From Flavobacterium sp. UBA2787 (GTDB lineage: Bacteria; Bacteroidota; Bacteroidia; Flavobacteriales; Flavobacteriaceae), in assembly GCA_002352205.1 (NCBI GenBank), contig DEHZ01000005.1, forward strand, positions 1 to 64,000: 64,000 bases of DNA, given 5' to 3'. A program made the position numbers and the translations under genes. The notes under the pieces are model-generated. The model saw only the letters and a program-made list of their open reading frames with translations, did no database searches and was not told the origin of the DNA. Below are positions 9,715 to 18,663 of the stretch, one piece after another. Position 1 is the first letter of the stretch, and every line of letters starts with the position of its first letter.

Positions 9715-10038
9715 TTACAACATTCCTAATTCCAATTTTGCTTCTTCGCTCATTAAATCTTTGCTCCACGGTGGGTCGAAAGTGATTTCTACTTCGCACG
9801 ATTTTACGGCATCGAGTGATTTTATTTTTTCTTCTACTTCTCTTGGCAATGTTTCGGCAACAGGACAATTGGGTGATGTTAAAGTCATTAAAACTTTTAC
9901 ATCATTGTCTTCGTTGATCATTACGTCGTAGATTAATCCGAGTTCATAAATATCGACTGGTATTTCGGGGTCGTAAATTCCTTTGAGGACTTTTACAACC
10001 GATTCGCCTAGGTTTATTTCGTCTTTATATTCTTCCAT
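9715..10038 (-). CDS. DUF59 / MIP18-family iron-sulfur assembly protein (SufT-like)
   Basis: A 107-residue cytosolic protein of the DUF59 family, members of which help mature or transfer Fe-S clusters. The N-terminal DPEIPVDIYELGLIYDV segment and the TSPNCPVAE motif with the conserved cysteine are both present, as is the C-terminal FDPPWSKDLMS. The length is typical for a single-domain member. It sits just after sufE in the same direction, so a SUF role is strongly suggested. The name SufT is commonly used for such genes, but I leave the symbol blank because the family also includes PaaD-like proteins. Confidence 0.88.
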   Translation of the reverse strand: MEEYKDEINLGESVVKVLKGIYDPEIPVDIYELGLIYDVMINEDNDVKVLMTLTSPNCPVAETLPREVEEKIKSLDAVKSCEVEITFDPPWSKDLMSEEAKLELGML

Positions 10039-10097
10039 TTTGTTTACTTCTAAGTTTTGTTTTTGCCACTAAGGCACAAAGTCAATAAGTCTTTTTT

Positions 10098-10517
10098 TTA
10101 ATTCTTAGCTTCAAAAGCTAACGCATACATTTTTATCTTTTTTATCATTGAGACCAAACCGTTTGCACGAGTTGGAGACAAATGTTCTTTCAATCCTATT
10201 TCATCAATAAAATCGGTATTGGCTTCTAAAATGGCGGATGGTTTTTGGTTCGAAAATGTTCGGATTAAAATGGCGATGATTCCTTTGGTTAAAATGGCAT
10301 CGCTATCGGCTGTAAACATAATTTTTCCGTCCTGTTCTTCGCCTTGCAACCACACTTTTGATTGACATCCTTTGATGATGTTTTCCTCGGTTTTATATTT
10401 TTCATCAATCAACGGTAATGTTTTTCCAAGTTCGATGATGTATTCGTAGCGTTGCATCCAATCATCAAACATTGAAAACTCGTCAACGATTTCGTCTTGT
10501 ATTTCTTTAATTGTCAT
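10098..10517 (-). CDS. sufE: Sulfur acceptor protein SufE
   Basis: A 139-residue SufE. It accepts sulfane sulfur from the SufS active-site cysteine and passes it to the SufBCD scaffold. The catalytic Cys51 lies in the diagnostic motif GCQSKVW, and the C-terminal LSPTRANGLVSMI helix is also typical. Its ATG overlaps the end of the preceding small gene by 11 bp (10507-10517), which indicates translational coupling. sufS lies two genes upstream in the same transcription unit. A 60-bp gap to the DUF59 gene contains a degraded CACTAAGGCACAAAG repeat. Confidence 0.95.
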   Translation of the reverse strand: MTIKEIQDEIVDEFSMFDDWMQRYEYIIELGKTLPLIDEKYKTEENIIKGCQSKVWLQGEEQDGKIMFTADSDAILTKGIIAILIRTFSNQKPSAILEANTDFIDEIGLKEHLSPTRANGLVSMIKKIKMYALAFEAKN

Positions 10518-10947
10518 TGTTTTCTGTTTTTACAAACGAGACTATTTTGTTTACAAACGCTTCAATCTCAACTGGTGGACTATCATGATCGAAGGTTTGT
10601 GATTGATAAACTTTTCCTTCATATACAATTCTGACATTAGCCATTGCTGCACCATCATAAAAACGTTTTTCCTCTGGTCCTTTATAGTTTTCCAGTTGAT
10701 TTAGATCAATTTTTACAAACAAATCAGCTAATTCTTTAAAATCCTCTTTTGCCAATTGATAGCTTTTTGCCTTTTCATCTCTCTTTCTAACAATGGAAAG
10801 GGTTTCATTTTGGATTTGTATATTCACATAACTTCCTCTCGAAATGGCTTGGTATTCGATGGCCGCTTTCTTCATCTCTTCTTTTTCCTTTTGACTACAA
10901 TTGTTTGCTAAAAAAAGCGAAAGGAAAATCATTGTAATAGTTTTCAT
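10507..10947 (-). CDS. Small lipoprotein-like envelope protein, unknown function
   Basis: 146 residues starting MKTITMIFLSLFLANNCSQKEKEE: a short hydrophobic leader followed by a cysteine and a charged stretch. This resembles a Bacteroidota lipoprotein, although ANNC is not a canonical lipobox. I do not recognise a family; the remainder is mixed alpha/beta with no catalytic motif. It is wedged between sufS (9 bp gap) and sufE (11 bp overlap), so it must be co-transcribed with both. Why an exported protein would sit inside a cytosolic sulfur-transfer operon is unclear; it may be a recent insertion with no functional link. Confidence 0.75.
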   Translation of the reverse strand: MKTITMIFLSLFLANNCSQKEKEEMKKAAIEYQAISRGSYVNIQIQNETLSIVRKRDEKAKSYQLAKEDFKELADLFVKIDLNQLENYKGPEEKRFYDGAAMANVRIVYEGKVYQSQTFDHDSPPVEIEAFVNKIVSFVKTENNDN

Positions 10948-10956
10948 AATCTGTTT

Positions 10957-12171
10957 TTAAGACAACATTAGTTTTGCTTTTTTAACGGCTTCTACCAAGG
11001 CATCAATTTCTTCTTTGGTGTTATAAAACGCAAATGAAGCTCTCAATGTTCCCTGAATTTGATAAAAATCCATAATCGGCTGAGCACAATGATGTCCGGT
11101 GCGAACCGCTATTCCTAGCTTGTCAATTATCGTACCAACGTCATACGGATGAATGCCATCAATATTAAACGAAATTACGGAAGTTTTTTGATTGGATGTG
11201 CCATAAATTTTTAATCCTTCAATTTCTAACAATCTGTTGGTTCCGTATTCTAACAATTCGTTTTCATAAGCTGCAATGTTATCAAAACCTATTTCGTTGA
11301 GATAATCAATGGCGGTTCCGAGCACAATACCTCCTGCAATATTGGGTGTTCCGGCTTCAAATTTATGAGGTAATTCCGCATAGGTTGTTTTTTCAAAAGA
11401 AACGGTGGCAATCATTTCGCCTCCGCCTTGATAGGGTGGCAATTTGTTTAACCAGGCTTCTTTTCCGTATAAAATTCCTGTACCGGTTGGTCCGCAGATT
11501 TTGTGTCCGGAAAATACATAAAAATCACAATCCAAGTCTTGCACATTTGGTTTTAGATGCGGAGTTGCTTGTGCTCCATCGATTAAAACCGCTGCACCCA
11601 CTTCGTGGGCTTTTTCAATCATCCATTTAATTGGATTAATGGTTCCCAATGCATTGGAAATATGATTTACGGTTACAATTTTGGTTTTATCTGAAAGTAA
11701 TCGTTCGTATTCTGAAAGAATTAATTCACCCGATTCATTCATCGGAATCACAACCAGTTTGGCTCCGGTTTTTTCGCACAACATTTGCCAAGGAACAATG
11801 TTGCTGTGGTGTTCTAACGCAGAAACCATCACCTCATCTCCTTGTTTTAAAAAAGAAGCAAATCCACTCGCAACCAAATTAATTCCGTGCGTAGTTCCGG
11901 AAGTAAAAAGCACTTCGTGACTAAATTTTGCGTTGATGTGCTGTTGAATTTTTAATCGTGAAGCTTCATACGCATCTGTGGCCAACTGACTCAACGTGTG
12001 TACACCACGATGAATATTGGCATTAATTTCTTTATAATAATTGGCTTCTGCATCAATCACCACTTGTGGTTTTTGCGAAGTTGCTGCGTTATCGAAATAA
12101 ACAAGCGGTCTTCCGTTTACGGTTTGAGAAAGTATCGGGAAATCGGCTCTAATTTTTTGAATGTTTATCAT
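10957..12171 (-). CDS. sufS: Cysteine desulfurase SufS
   Basis: A 404-residue PLP enzyme of the group II (SufS/CsdA) class that removes sulfur from L-cysteine to give alanine and an enzyme persulfide. Visible features are DNAATSQKP near the N-terminus, LEHHSNIVPW, the PLP lysine Lys224 in SGHKICGPTGTG, and catalytic Cys362 in the group II motif RTGHHCAQP. Length and motifs are typical. It leads the downstream half of the SUF locus, with sufE two genes later as partner. A -7 box at 12204-12197 and a hairpin in the leader suggest that this half has its own promoter. Confidence 0.96.
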   Translation of the reverse strand: MINIQKIRADFPILSQTVNGRPLVYFDNAATSQKPQVVIDAEANYYKEINANIHRGVHTLSQLATDAYEASRLKIQQHINAKFSHEVLFTSGTTHGINLVASGFASFLKQGDEVMVSALEHHSNIVPWQMLCEKTGAKLVVIPMNESGELILSEYERLLSDKTKIVTVNHISNALGTINPIKWMIEKAHEVGAAVLIDGAQATPHLKPNVQDLDCDFYVFSGHKICGPTGTGILYGKEAWLNKLPPYQGGGEMIATVSFEKTTYAELPHKFEAGTPNIAGGIVLGTAIDYLNEIGFDNIAAYENELLEYGTNRLLEIEGLKIYGTSNQKTSVISFNIDGIHPYDVGTIIDKLGIAVRTGHHCAQPIMDFYQIQGTLRASFAFYNTKEEIDALVEAVKKAKLMLS

Positions 12172-12176
12172 TTTTT

Positions 12177-12204
12177 ATTTAGAAAAATTCTAAATACAAA
12201 AGTA
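12177..12204 (-). promoter_or_regulatory. sufS promoter box and adjacent inverted repeat
   Basis: On the minus strand TACTTTTG (12204-12197) is a perfect -7 box. Just downstream, in the presumed leader, is a perfect inverted repeat ATTTAGAA-N3-TTCTAAAT (12177-12195). It could be an operator or a leader hairpin. A -33 TTG is not evident. Confidence 0.48.
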
Positions 12205-12324
12205 GTAAAAAGGATTGCGTATCTGCCACGAATTCACGAATTTTTATGAATTGTATCAACTGAAAATGCCAACGATTGATTTTCATTTGAGATAATTTTA
12301 TACATTGCACTAAATAAATTTCAA

Positions 12325-13671
12325 ATGAAAAAATTCTTCAAATTTCTTGGTATTGCTATTGTACTTTTTATTATTTATACTGGAATAACAACTTATCCAA
12401 AGTTGAATATTGTTTCCGGTTTTTCTGCAAAAAGTGTCGCTTCCGGATATTTTATTGATGGAAGACCGCTAGAAGTTATTGAGAATGGAGATAATGATAT
12501 TGAAAGTGTTCGATTGGCAAAAAACGAAATTGATGAACAAGGAAAATTTGTCATTTCTTCTGCTTTTGGATTAAAAAAACGAAAAGCCATTTACCGAGAA
12601 GGCTTGGGAGCTACTTTGATAAACGATGATTTTGATGAAGCGAAGCCCTATTTGGTTCCGAATCGAACAAAAAACGAAACGAATTTACCTTTTCCGTATG
12701 GAAATCTTGAACCAAAAGATTCAATTTTTCCGGATGTGAATTATGAAAAATTAAATCAAGCGGTTGCGAATGCATTTGATAAAAAAGGTGAAAAAATTAA
12801 GCGAACAAGAGCTCTTTTAGTGATTTATAAAGATAAAATCATTGCCGAAAAATATGAAGATGGTTTTTCTAAAAACACTAAATTTTTGGGTTGGTCAATG
12901 ACGAAAAGTATCACGGCTACTTATTTTGGAATTTTGCAACAACAAGGTAAAATTGATATTAATAAACCTGCTTCTGTGAAAGAATGGGCAAATGATGAAC
13001 GATCAAAAATTACATTGCATAATTTAATTCAAATGAATTCCGGTTTGGAATGGGAAGAAGATTATGGGAAAATTTCGGATGTAACTAAAATGCTTTTTTT
13101 AGCGGAAGATATGACGAAAGTTCAATTGGAAAAACCCGCTGCTTTTGCACCGAATACACATTGGAATTATTCTTCGGGAACAACGAATTTGCTGTCGGGA
13201 ATATTGCGAAGACAATTTCAAAATCATCAGGATTATTTGGATTTTTGGTATTCGTCTTTAATTGATAAAATTGGAATGCATTCGATGTTGATTGAACCTG
13301 ATATGGCCGGAAATTTCGTTGGTTCTTCGTATGGATGGGCAACGGCTCGTGATTGGGCGAAATTTGGCTTACTTTATTTGCACGAAGGCAATTGGAATGG
13401 TGAGCAAATTTTTGATAAAAGTTGGGCGAAGTATGTGGCGACTCCTACACCCACTTCCAACGGAGAATATGGTGGTCATTTTTGGCTAAACGCCGGCGGG
13501 AAATATCCTGATGTGCCAAAAGATATGTATTTCTGTGGCGGATTTCAAGGTCAGAAAGTGATTATTATTCCGAGTAAAGAAATGGTGATTGTTCGTTTTG
13601 GATTGACGGAAGATGAGGATTTTGATTTTAATGGGATGATGAAAGGTGTTATTTCATCTATTAAGTTATAA
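12325..13671 (+). CDS. Serine hydrolase of the beta-lactamase (class C / S12) superfamily
   Basis: A 448-residue protein with an N-terminal hydrophobic segment (about 7-25) that exports or anchors it. The nucleophile motif SxxK is S191-M-T-K194. The second motif is Y282 in NYSSGTTN, and a C-terminal GGFQGQK (about 405-411) occupies the usual third-motif position. The pattern resembles 6-aminohexanoate-dimer-hydrolase or esterase-like members more than true beta-lactamases; the substrate cannot be assigned. The gene runs opposite to, and separates, the sufA-D and sufS-E halves of the SUF locus. It ends in a strong bidirectional terminator region. Confidence 0.85.
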   Translation: MKKFFKFLGIAIVLFIIYTGITTYPKLNIVSGFSAKSVASGYFIDGRPLEVIENGDNDIESVRLAKNEIDEQGKFVISSAFGLKKRKAIYREGLGATLINDDFDEAKPYLVPNRTKNETNLPFPYGNLEPKDSIFPDVNYEKLNQAVANAFDKKGEKIKRTRALLVIYKDKIIAEKYEDGFSKNTKFLGWSMTKSITATYFGILQQQGKIDINKPASVKEWANDERSKITLHNLIQMNSGLEWEEDYGKISDVTKMLFLAEDMTKVQLEKPAAFAPNTHWNYSSGTTNLLSGILRRQFQNHQDYLDFWYSSLIDKIGMHSMLIEPDMAGNFVGSSYGWATARDWAKFGLLYLHEGNWNGEQIFDKSWAKYVATPTPTSNGEYGGHFWLNAGGKYPDVPKDMYFCGGFQGQKVIIIPSKEMVIVRFGLTEDEDFDFNGMMKGVISSIKL

Positions 13672-13676
13672 TTTAA

Positions 13677-13718
13677 CCGCAAAGAGCACAAAGGAAAAAT
13701 CGCAAAGGACGCAAAGTT
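13677..13718. repeat. GCAAAG-type dispersed repeat words
   Basis: Degenerate repeats of CGCAAAG/CACAAAG occur four times within about 40 bp, directly after the hydrolase stop codon. A similar remnant sits at about 10055-10085. Short repeats of this type are common in Bacteroidota intergenic DNA. Confidence 0.45.
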
Positions 13719-13790
13719 TGAAGAAATTTTTTTTTGAAATTCAAAAGAATAAATTTCCCTGAAGTTCAATACAGTAAATCCTCTAGCCCG

Positions 13791-13813
13791 ACCTTGCCTA
13801 CCGGCAGGCAGGT
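13791..13813. repeat. CCTGCC/GGCAGG palindromic element
   Basis: An imperfect palindrome centred on CTACCGGCAG, GC-rich in an AT-rich setting. In its open frames it encodes peptides of the LPAGRQ/LPTGRQ type, a known signature of a short palindromic repeat scattered through Bacteroidota genomes. Confidence 0.55.
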
Positions 13814-13822
13814 TGCAGTGGA

Positions 13823-13860
13823 AATAAAAAAGTTCCGGTTTTTCTCGGGACTTTTTTATT
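13823..13860. terminator. Bidirectional terminator between the hydrolase and the envelope-protein gene
   Basis: AATAAAAAAGTTCC (13823-13836) pairs with GGGACTTTTTTATT (13847-13860) across a 10-nt loop, with A- and T-runs in the stem ends. Flanking GTTGCA and TGCAAC extend the stem. It lies between two convergent genes and can serve both. Confidence 0.75.
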
Positions 13861-13933
13861 GCAACGAAAAGCGGGAATATGGTTTCCTGAAATGCCCGAA
13901 CCATTCGCTTCAAAGAATTAAAAAACGAACTAT

Positions 13934-14473
13934 TTACAGAAAAGTATAGTTGATTCCAACATTCAATGTAACAGCCTTAAAGCCGTCGGGAAAATAAAAA
14001 CCATGGTTATTTATTTCAAAAAACACGCCGAAATAGTTGTCTTTCTCTGTTTCTTTTGTGACACCAATTGTATATTTTCGGAGATATCCTGAGTAATTTT
14101 CAGTTCCAATTTGAAAACTTCTTCCATAGCCAAACGAAAGCAAGAGTTTGGTTTTCTCGGTTAAATCAATAAAGAATTTACTGTTTAAGTAAACGGGTAA
14201 AACTCCGGTATCTCGCCTGAAATTTCCTTCTATTCCGGAGTTTATTCCAATAAACAAACTTCCTTCGTTGTTGTGAACGCCAACGCCTCCTCTAAAACTC
14301 AATCCGCTGATTGAAAACACTTCTGTTTTTTCGTCTTGATTGGTAACAAAAAAGCCTGCTATAAATCCAACCTCACCTTCGTAATAAAAGTTTTCTTTAA
14401 AAAATTGAGCATTGGAAAACTGAGTCCAAAAAAGACAAAATAGGATTAAAAGTTTTAAAAATTTACTTTTCAA
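13934..14473 (-). CDS. Small outer-membrane beta-barrel-like protein, unknown function
   Basis: 179 residues with a signal peptide ending in SNAQ, a body of amphipathic Gly/aromatic-rich strands and a C-terminal NYTFL; this suggests a small outer-membrane barrel. I do not recognise the family. The start codon appears to be TTG (14473-14471): no ATG or GTG precedes the signal peptide in frame, and the TTG lies 11 bp after the sufD stop, so translation is probably coupled. Placement after sufD in a Fe-S operon is unexplained by the sequence. Confidence 0.7.
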   Translation of the reverse strand: MKSKFLKLLILFCLFWTQFSNAQFFKENFYYEGEVGFIAGFFVTNQDEKTEVFSISGLSFRGGVGVHNNEGSLFIGINSGIEGNFRRDTGVLPVYLNSKFFIDLTEKTKLLLSFGYGRSFQIGTENYSGYLRKYTIGVTKETEKDNYFGVFFEINNHGFYFPDGFKAVTLNVGINYTFL

Positions 14474-14484
14474 CTTTTTGTAAA

Positions 14485-15801
14485 CTACAAATCAAACCCC
14501 AAATTCACTCCTAATTTCATCGCAATAATCTTCGTGATGCGTTGTTTGAGTTCAGGTATTTTGATGCTTTCGATGACTTCGTTGGAAAATGCATATAGCA
14601 ATAATGCTTTGGCTTCTTTTTTCGGGATGCCGCGTTGTTGCATATAGAACATCGCACTTTCGTCGAGCTGACCAATAGTGCAGCCATGTGAACATTTGAC
14701 ATCATCGGCAAAAATTTCCAATTGTGGTTTGGCGTTGATGGTCGCTTTGTCGCTTAATAAAATGTTATTATTTTGCTGAAAAGCATCGGTTTTTTGGGCT
14801 TCTTTTTCCACGAAAATCTTTCCGTTGAAAACGCCGGTTGAACTTCCGCCTAAAATGGTTTTATAGTTTTGATGGCTTTCGCAATTGGGTGTGGCGTGAT
14901 TCACCAACGTGTAATGATCCACGTGTTGCTTGTCGCCAATAATCGTGATTCCTTTTAAAGTTGAATCGATTCGTTCGCCAAAGTGGTAGAAATTCAGGTT
15001 GTTTCTGGTAATGTTTCCACCAAACGAAAAGGTATGAACCGCAACTCTACTCTCTTGTTTTTGAGAAATATACGTATTGTCAATTAAATTGGCTGTTTGT
15101 TCGTCATTTTGAATTTTATAATAATCGACAATCGCTCTTTTTTGAGCAAAAATTTCGGTTACTGAATTAGTCAAAACCGGATTGCTGTTTAAACTTTGAT
15201 GACGTTCGATGATTTGCACGTGAGCATTTTCGCCTACAATAATCAAATTTCGAGGTTGCACCATCAACGCACTTTCGACTCCAGTAGAGAAATGAATGAT
15301 TTCAATTGGTTTGTCGGCTACTTTACTTTTTGGGATGTTGATGAACGCTCCTTCTTGTGCAAAAGCAGTATTTAATGTGGTTAAACTTTCGTCTTTGCTG
15401 GCGATTTGGTTGAAATAAGTATCCAAAACCATTTTGTATTTTGGCTTTGTTAACACAGAAGAAAGTAAGCAAACATCTATTCCTTCGTGCGTTGTTGACG
15501 ACATAAACGAACTGAATTTTCCATCGATAAACACTAATTTGTAGGTGTCTATTTCGTGTAGAAAAAATTTCTTGACATCTTTAAATTCAATTGAATTTTC
15601 TCTTTTTGGGAAAACAGAAAAGTCGTTTTTTAATACTGAATTCAGTGATGTATATTTCCAAGCTTCCTCTTTTTTGGTTGGGAAACCTTTATTTTCAAAG
15701 TTTTTTATGGCAGAAGTTCGAATGTCGTGCAACTCGGCGGTTACATCGATTCGTTCTTCAAAGGCCATGAAAGATGATACTAATTTTTCTTTTAAATCCA
15801 T
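14485..15801 (-). CDS. sufD: Fe-S cluster assembly protein SufD
   Basis: 438 residues. SufD pairs with SufB on a SufC dimer to form the SufBC2D scaffold on which clusters are built. The C-terminal half carries the beta-helix core of the SufB/SufD family, including AFQQNNNILLS and VKCSHGCTIGQLD. In the latter, His372 occupies the place of the histidine implicated in nascent cluster binding in E. coli SufD. The C-terminal RGIPKKEAKALLLYAF block is also characteristic. A 108-bp gap holding a dispersed repeat separates it from sufC, an unusual spacer inside this operon. Confidence 0.95.
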   Translation of the reverse strand: MDLKEKLVSSFMAFEERIDVTAELHDIRTSAIKNFENKGFPTKKEEAWKYTSLNSVLKNDFSVFPKRENSIEFKDVKKFFLHEIDTYKLVFIDGKFSSFMSSTTHEGIDVCLLSSVLTKPKYKMVLDTYFNQIASKDESLTTLNTAFAQEGAFINIPKSKVADKPIEIIHFSTGVESALMVQPRNLIIVGENAHVQIIERHQSLNSNPVLTNSVTEIFAQKRAIVDYYKIQNDEQTANLIDNTYISQKQESRVAVHTFSFGGNITRNNLNFYHFGERIDSTLKGITIIGDKQHVDHYTLVNHATPNCESHQNYKTILGGSSTGVFNGKIFVEKEAQKTDAFQQNNNILLSDKATINAKPQLEIFADDVKCSHGCTIGQLDESAMFYMQQRGIPKKEAKALLLYAFSNEVIESIKIPELKQRITKIIAMKLGVNLGFDL

Positions 15802-15813
15802 TTTGTTATTCTT

Positions 15814-15902
15814 TTGTCATTACTTCGCCAGTTCGAGCATAGCTCTCGTACCCGAGGAACGAGGAATCTTATAATGAGATGCTTCCTTCGTCAGCATGAC
15901 AA
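15814..15902. repeat. REP-like dispersed element in the sufC-sufD gap
   Basis: It is bounded by TTGTCAT (15814-15820) and ATGACAA (15896-15902), with internal CGAGGAACGAGGAATC and CCTTCGTC words. It belongs to the same family as 8051-8114. It fills nearly the whole gap between two operon genes and may form a stable mRNA structure there. Confidence 0.6.
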
Positions 15903-15909
15903 TATTGTG

Positions 15910-16659
15910 TTAAACCAATTCACTTTTTATCCAATCGTAACCTTTTTCTTCTAACTCGTAAGCTAATTCTTTTCCGCCGGATTTAACGATTTTTCCGTCC
16001 ATCAAAACGTGAACAAAATCAGGGATGATATAATCTAATAAACGTTGATAATGCGTGATTACTAAAACGGCATTTTCTTGGCTTTTCAATTTATTCACGC
16101 CATTTGCTACAATTCGCAAAGCATCAATATCTAAACCTGAATCGGTCTCGTCTAAGATGGCTAATTTGGGTTCTAACATTGCCATTTGAAAAATTTCGTT
16201 ACGTTTTTTCTCTCCCCCCGAAAAACCTTCGTTTAATGAACGAGATAAAAACTTACGATCAATTTCTAATAATTCTGATTTTTCACGAATCAATTTTAGC
16301 ATTTCATTAGCCGGCATTTCTTCTTTTCCGTTAGCTTTTCTGCTTTCGTTGATGGCCGTTTTCATAAAATTCGTTACCGAAACTCCTGGGATTTCCACGG
16401 GATATTGAAACGATAAGAAAATGCCTTTGTGAGCTCTTTCTTCCGGAGCTAAATCGGCTAAATCTTCGTCTAATAATTCAACTGAACCTTCGGTTACTTC
16501 GTAATTTTCATTTCCGGCGATTACAGCAGAAAGTGTACTTTTCCCTGATCCGTTTGGACCCATAATGGCATGTACTTCTCCGGCTTTAATTTCAAGGTTG
16601 ATGCCTTTTAATATTTCTTTGTCTTCGATGGAAGCGTGTAAATTTTTTATGCTTAACAT
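15910..16659 (-). CDS. sufC: Fe-S cluster assembly ATPase SufC
   Basis: A 249-residue ABC-type ATPase that powers conformational change in the SufBC2D complex; it is cytosolic and not a transporter. Walker A is GPNGSGKST (34-42), the ABC signature region is GFSGGEKKR, Walker B is [12 protein letters not shown] and the switch histidine is in [12 protein letters not shown]. Length and motifs are typical. It is separated from sufB by 134 bp of GTTTCAAG repeat and from sufD by another repeat element. Confidence 0.97.
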   Translation of the reverse strand: MLSIKNLHASIEDKEILKGINLEIKAGEVHAIMGPNGSGKSTLSAVIAGNENYEVTEGSVELLDEDLADLAPEERAHKGIFLSFQYPVEIPGVSVTNFMKTAINESRKANGKEEMPANEMLKLIREKSELLEIDRKFLSRSLNEGFSGGEKKRNEIFQMAMLEPKLAILDETDSGLDIDALRIVANGVNKLKSQENAVLVITHYQRLLDYIIPDFVHVLMDGKIVKSGGKELAYELEEKGYDWIKSELV

Positions 16660-16668
16660 TTTGTTTTT

Positions 16669-16790
16669 GTTTCAAGTTTAATGTTTCAAGTTCGTTTTAT
16701 TCACTTTTTGAAACATTTAATATTTATTTATCTTTTTTGATTGTTCTTTTGTTTCGTTCAGGCATAACTTGAAACCTGAAACTTGAAACA
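16669..16790. repeat. GTTTCAAG / CTTGAAAC repeat cluster in the sufB-sufC gap
   Basis: TTTCAAG words on the left (16670-16690) face CTTGAAAC words on the right (16767-16789), forming a long imperfect inverted repeat. The family is the same as 9651-9712. It occupies almost the full gap between sufB and sufC. Confidence 0.6.
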
Positions 16791-16793
16791 TAT

Positions 16794-18242
16794 TTAACCT
16801 ACCGAACCTTCCAACGAAATCTCTAACAATTTTTGTGCTTCCACGGCGAATTCCATTGGTAATTTATTCAATACTTCTTTACTGAAACCGTTTACTATTA
16901 ATGCAATTGCTTTTTCGGTTGGAATACCACGTTGATTGCAATAAAAAACCTGGTCTTCTCCAATTTTGGAGGTCGTTGCTTCGTGTTCAATTTTTGCAGA
17001 TGTGTTTTTACTTTCAATATACGGAAAAGTGTGTGCTCCACAATTATTTCCCATCAAAAGTGAATCACATTGTGAAAAGTTTCTGGCATTATCGGCATTG
17101 GCACTAATTCGAACCAAACCTCGGTAACTGTTTTGTGATTTTCCGGCAGAAATTCCTTTGGAAATAATGGTTGATTTAGTGTTTTTCCCTAAATGAATCA
17201 TCTTTGTTCCGGTGTCGGCTTGCTGATGATTATTGGTTACGGCTATTGAATAAAACTCGCCAATTGAGTTATTTCCTTTTAAAATTACTGAAGGATATTT
17301 CCAAGTAATGGCTGAACCGGTTTCAACTTGTGTCCAAGAAATCTTAGCGTTTTTCTCGCACAAACCTCTTTTGGTCACAAAATTAAAAACACCACCTTTT
17401 CCTTCTTTATTTCCGGGATACCAGTTTTGAACGGTTGAATATTTTATTTCGGCATCATCCATCGCAATAAGTTCAACCACAGCAGCGTGCAATTGATTTT
17501 CGTCGCGGCTTGGTGCAGTACAACCTTCTAAATACGAAACATAACTGCCTTCATCGGCAATTAATAACGTTCGTTCAAACTGACCTGTTCCGGCTTGATT
17601 GATTCGGAAATAAGTTGATAACTCCATCGGACAACGAACGCCTTTTGGAATATAACAAAAACTTCCATCTGAAAAAACAGCGGAATTCAAAGCGGCATAA
17701 AAATTATCTCGTTGCGGAACAACGGTTCCTAAATATTTCTGAACTAACTCCGGATGTTCTTTAATTGCATCAGAAATCGAACAGAAAATAATTCCTTTTT
17801 CGTTTAATGTCTTTTTGAAAGTCGTAGCTACAGAAACAGAATCCACAACAATATCCATCGCCACATTATTCATTTTTTTCTGTTCATCAATCGAAATTCC
17901 GAGCTTTTTATACATCGCTAATAATTCCGGATCAACATCGTCTAATGTTTTATTTGGATCTGCTTTTTTTGGAGCAGAATAATACGAAATCGCTTGAAAA
18001 TCGGGTTTTTCATAATGTACATTTGCCCATTCCGGCTCGATCATTTCTTGCCAAGCACGAAAAGCTTCCAAACGCCAATCGGTCATCCATTGCGGTTCTT
18101 CTTTTTTCATAGAAATCGCACGGACAATGTCTTCATTTAACCCAATAGGAAACGTTTCCGAGTCTAATTCGGTATAAAATCCGTATTCATATTCTTTGCT
18201 TTCTAATTCGACTTTTAAGTCGTCTTCGGTATATTTTGCCAT
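16794..18242 (-). CDS. sufB: Fe-S cluster assembly protein SufB
   Basis: 482 residues; the SufB subunit of the SufBC2D scaffold. The family core is well conserved: [53 protein letters not shown] and [14 protein letters not shown]. In the last motif Cys401 aligns with the cysteine thought to hold nascent clusters in E. coli SufB. The C-terminal [20 protein letters not shown] matches the SufD-like end. It is second in the operon, 61 bp after sufA. Confidence 0.97.
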   Translation of the reverse strand: MAKYTEDDLKVELESKEYEYGFYTELDSETFPIGLNEDIVRAISMKKEEPQWMTDWRLEAFRAWQEMIEPEWANVHYEKPDFQAISYYSAPKKADPNKTLDDVDPELLAMYKKLGISIDEQKKMNNVAMDIVVDSVSVATTFKKTLNEKGIIFCSISDAIKEHPELVQKYLGTVVPQRDNFYAALNSAVFSDGSFCYIPKGVRCPMELSTYFRINQAGTGQFERTLLIADEGSYVSYLEGCTAPSRDENQLHAAVVELIAMDDAEIKYSTVQNWYPGNKEGKGGVFNFVTKRGLCEKNAKISWTQVETGSAITWKYPSVILKGNNSIGEFYSIAVTNNHQQADTGTKMIHLGKNTKSTIISKGISAGKSQNSYRGLVRISANADNARNFSQCDSLLMGNNCGAHTFPYIESKNTSAKIEHEATTSKIGEDQVFYCNQRGIPTEKAIALIVNGFSKEVLNKLPMEFAVEAQKLLEISLEGSVG

Positions 18243-18303
18243 TTTTTTTATATTAACCCTAACAGCGTTTTGAACTCTTTCACGGTTGAAAATAATTTAA
18301 TTT

Positions 18304-18633
18304 TTAAAGCGAAAAACTTTCTCCGCAACCACACGTTCTGTTCGCATTTGGATTGTTAAACACAAATCCTTTTCCATTTAAACCACCGGAAAATTCTAAA
18401 ATAGTTCCGGCTAAATAAAGGAAACTTTTCTTTTCAACAGCTACTCGTATATTGTTGTCTTCGAATACTTTATCGTTTTCTCCAATTTCTTTGTCAAATT
18501 TTAAATCATAAGACAAACCGGAGCAACCACCACTTTTTACGCCAACTCGAACGTAATCTCGGGCAGCATCAAAACCATCATCTTCCATCAAATTGATGAT
18601 TTTCTTTTTGGCTGTATCTGAAACTTTAATCAT
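18304..18633 (-). CDS. sufA: A-type Fe-S carrier protein (SufA/IscA/HesB family)
   Basis: A 109-residue A-type carrier that receives clusters from the scaffold and delivers them to apoproteins. The three ligand cysteines are present: Cys37 in KSGGCSG, and Cys101 and Cys103 in TCGCGESF. The length is typical. It is the first gene of the sufA-B-C-D unit and is preceded by a perfect -7 box and an inverted repeat. The symbol follows its location; sequence alone does not separate SufA from IscA or ErpA. Confidence 0.92.
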   Translation of the reverse strand: MIKVSDTAKKKIINLMEDDGFDAARDYVRVGVKSGGCSGLSYDLKFDKEIGENDKVFEDNNIRVAVEKKSFLYLAGTILEFSGGLNGKGFVFNNPNANRTCGCGESFSL

Positions 18634-18663
18634 TTGCTATTTTGATTTTGTCTAAATTAACTG

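Noticed and set aside
13551-13913. 120-codon minus-strand ORF containing LPAGRQG
   Set aside because: It overlaps the hydrolase 3' end and crosses the palindromic repeat and terminator; the LPAGRQ peptide is a known by-product of that repeat.
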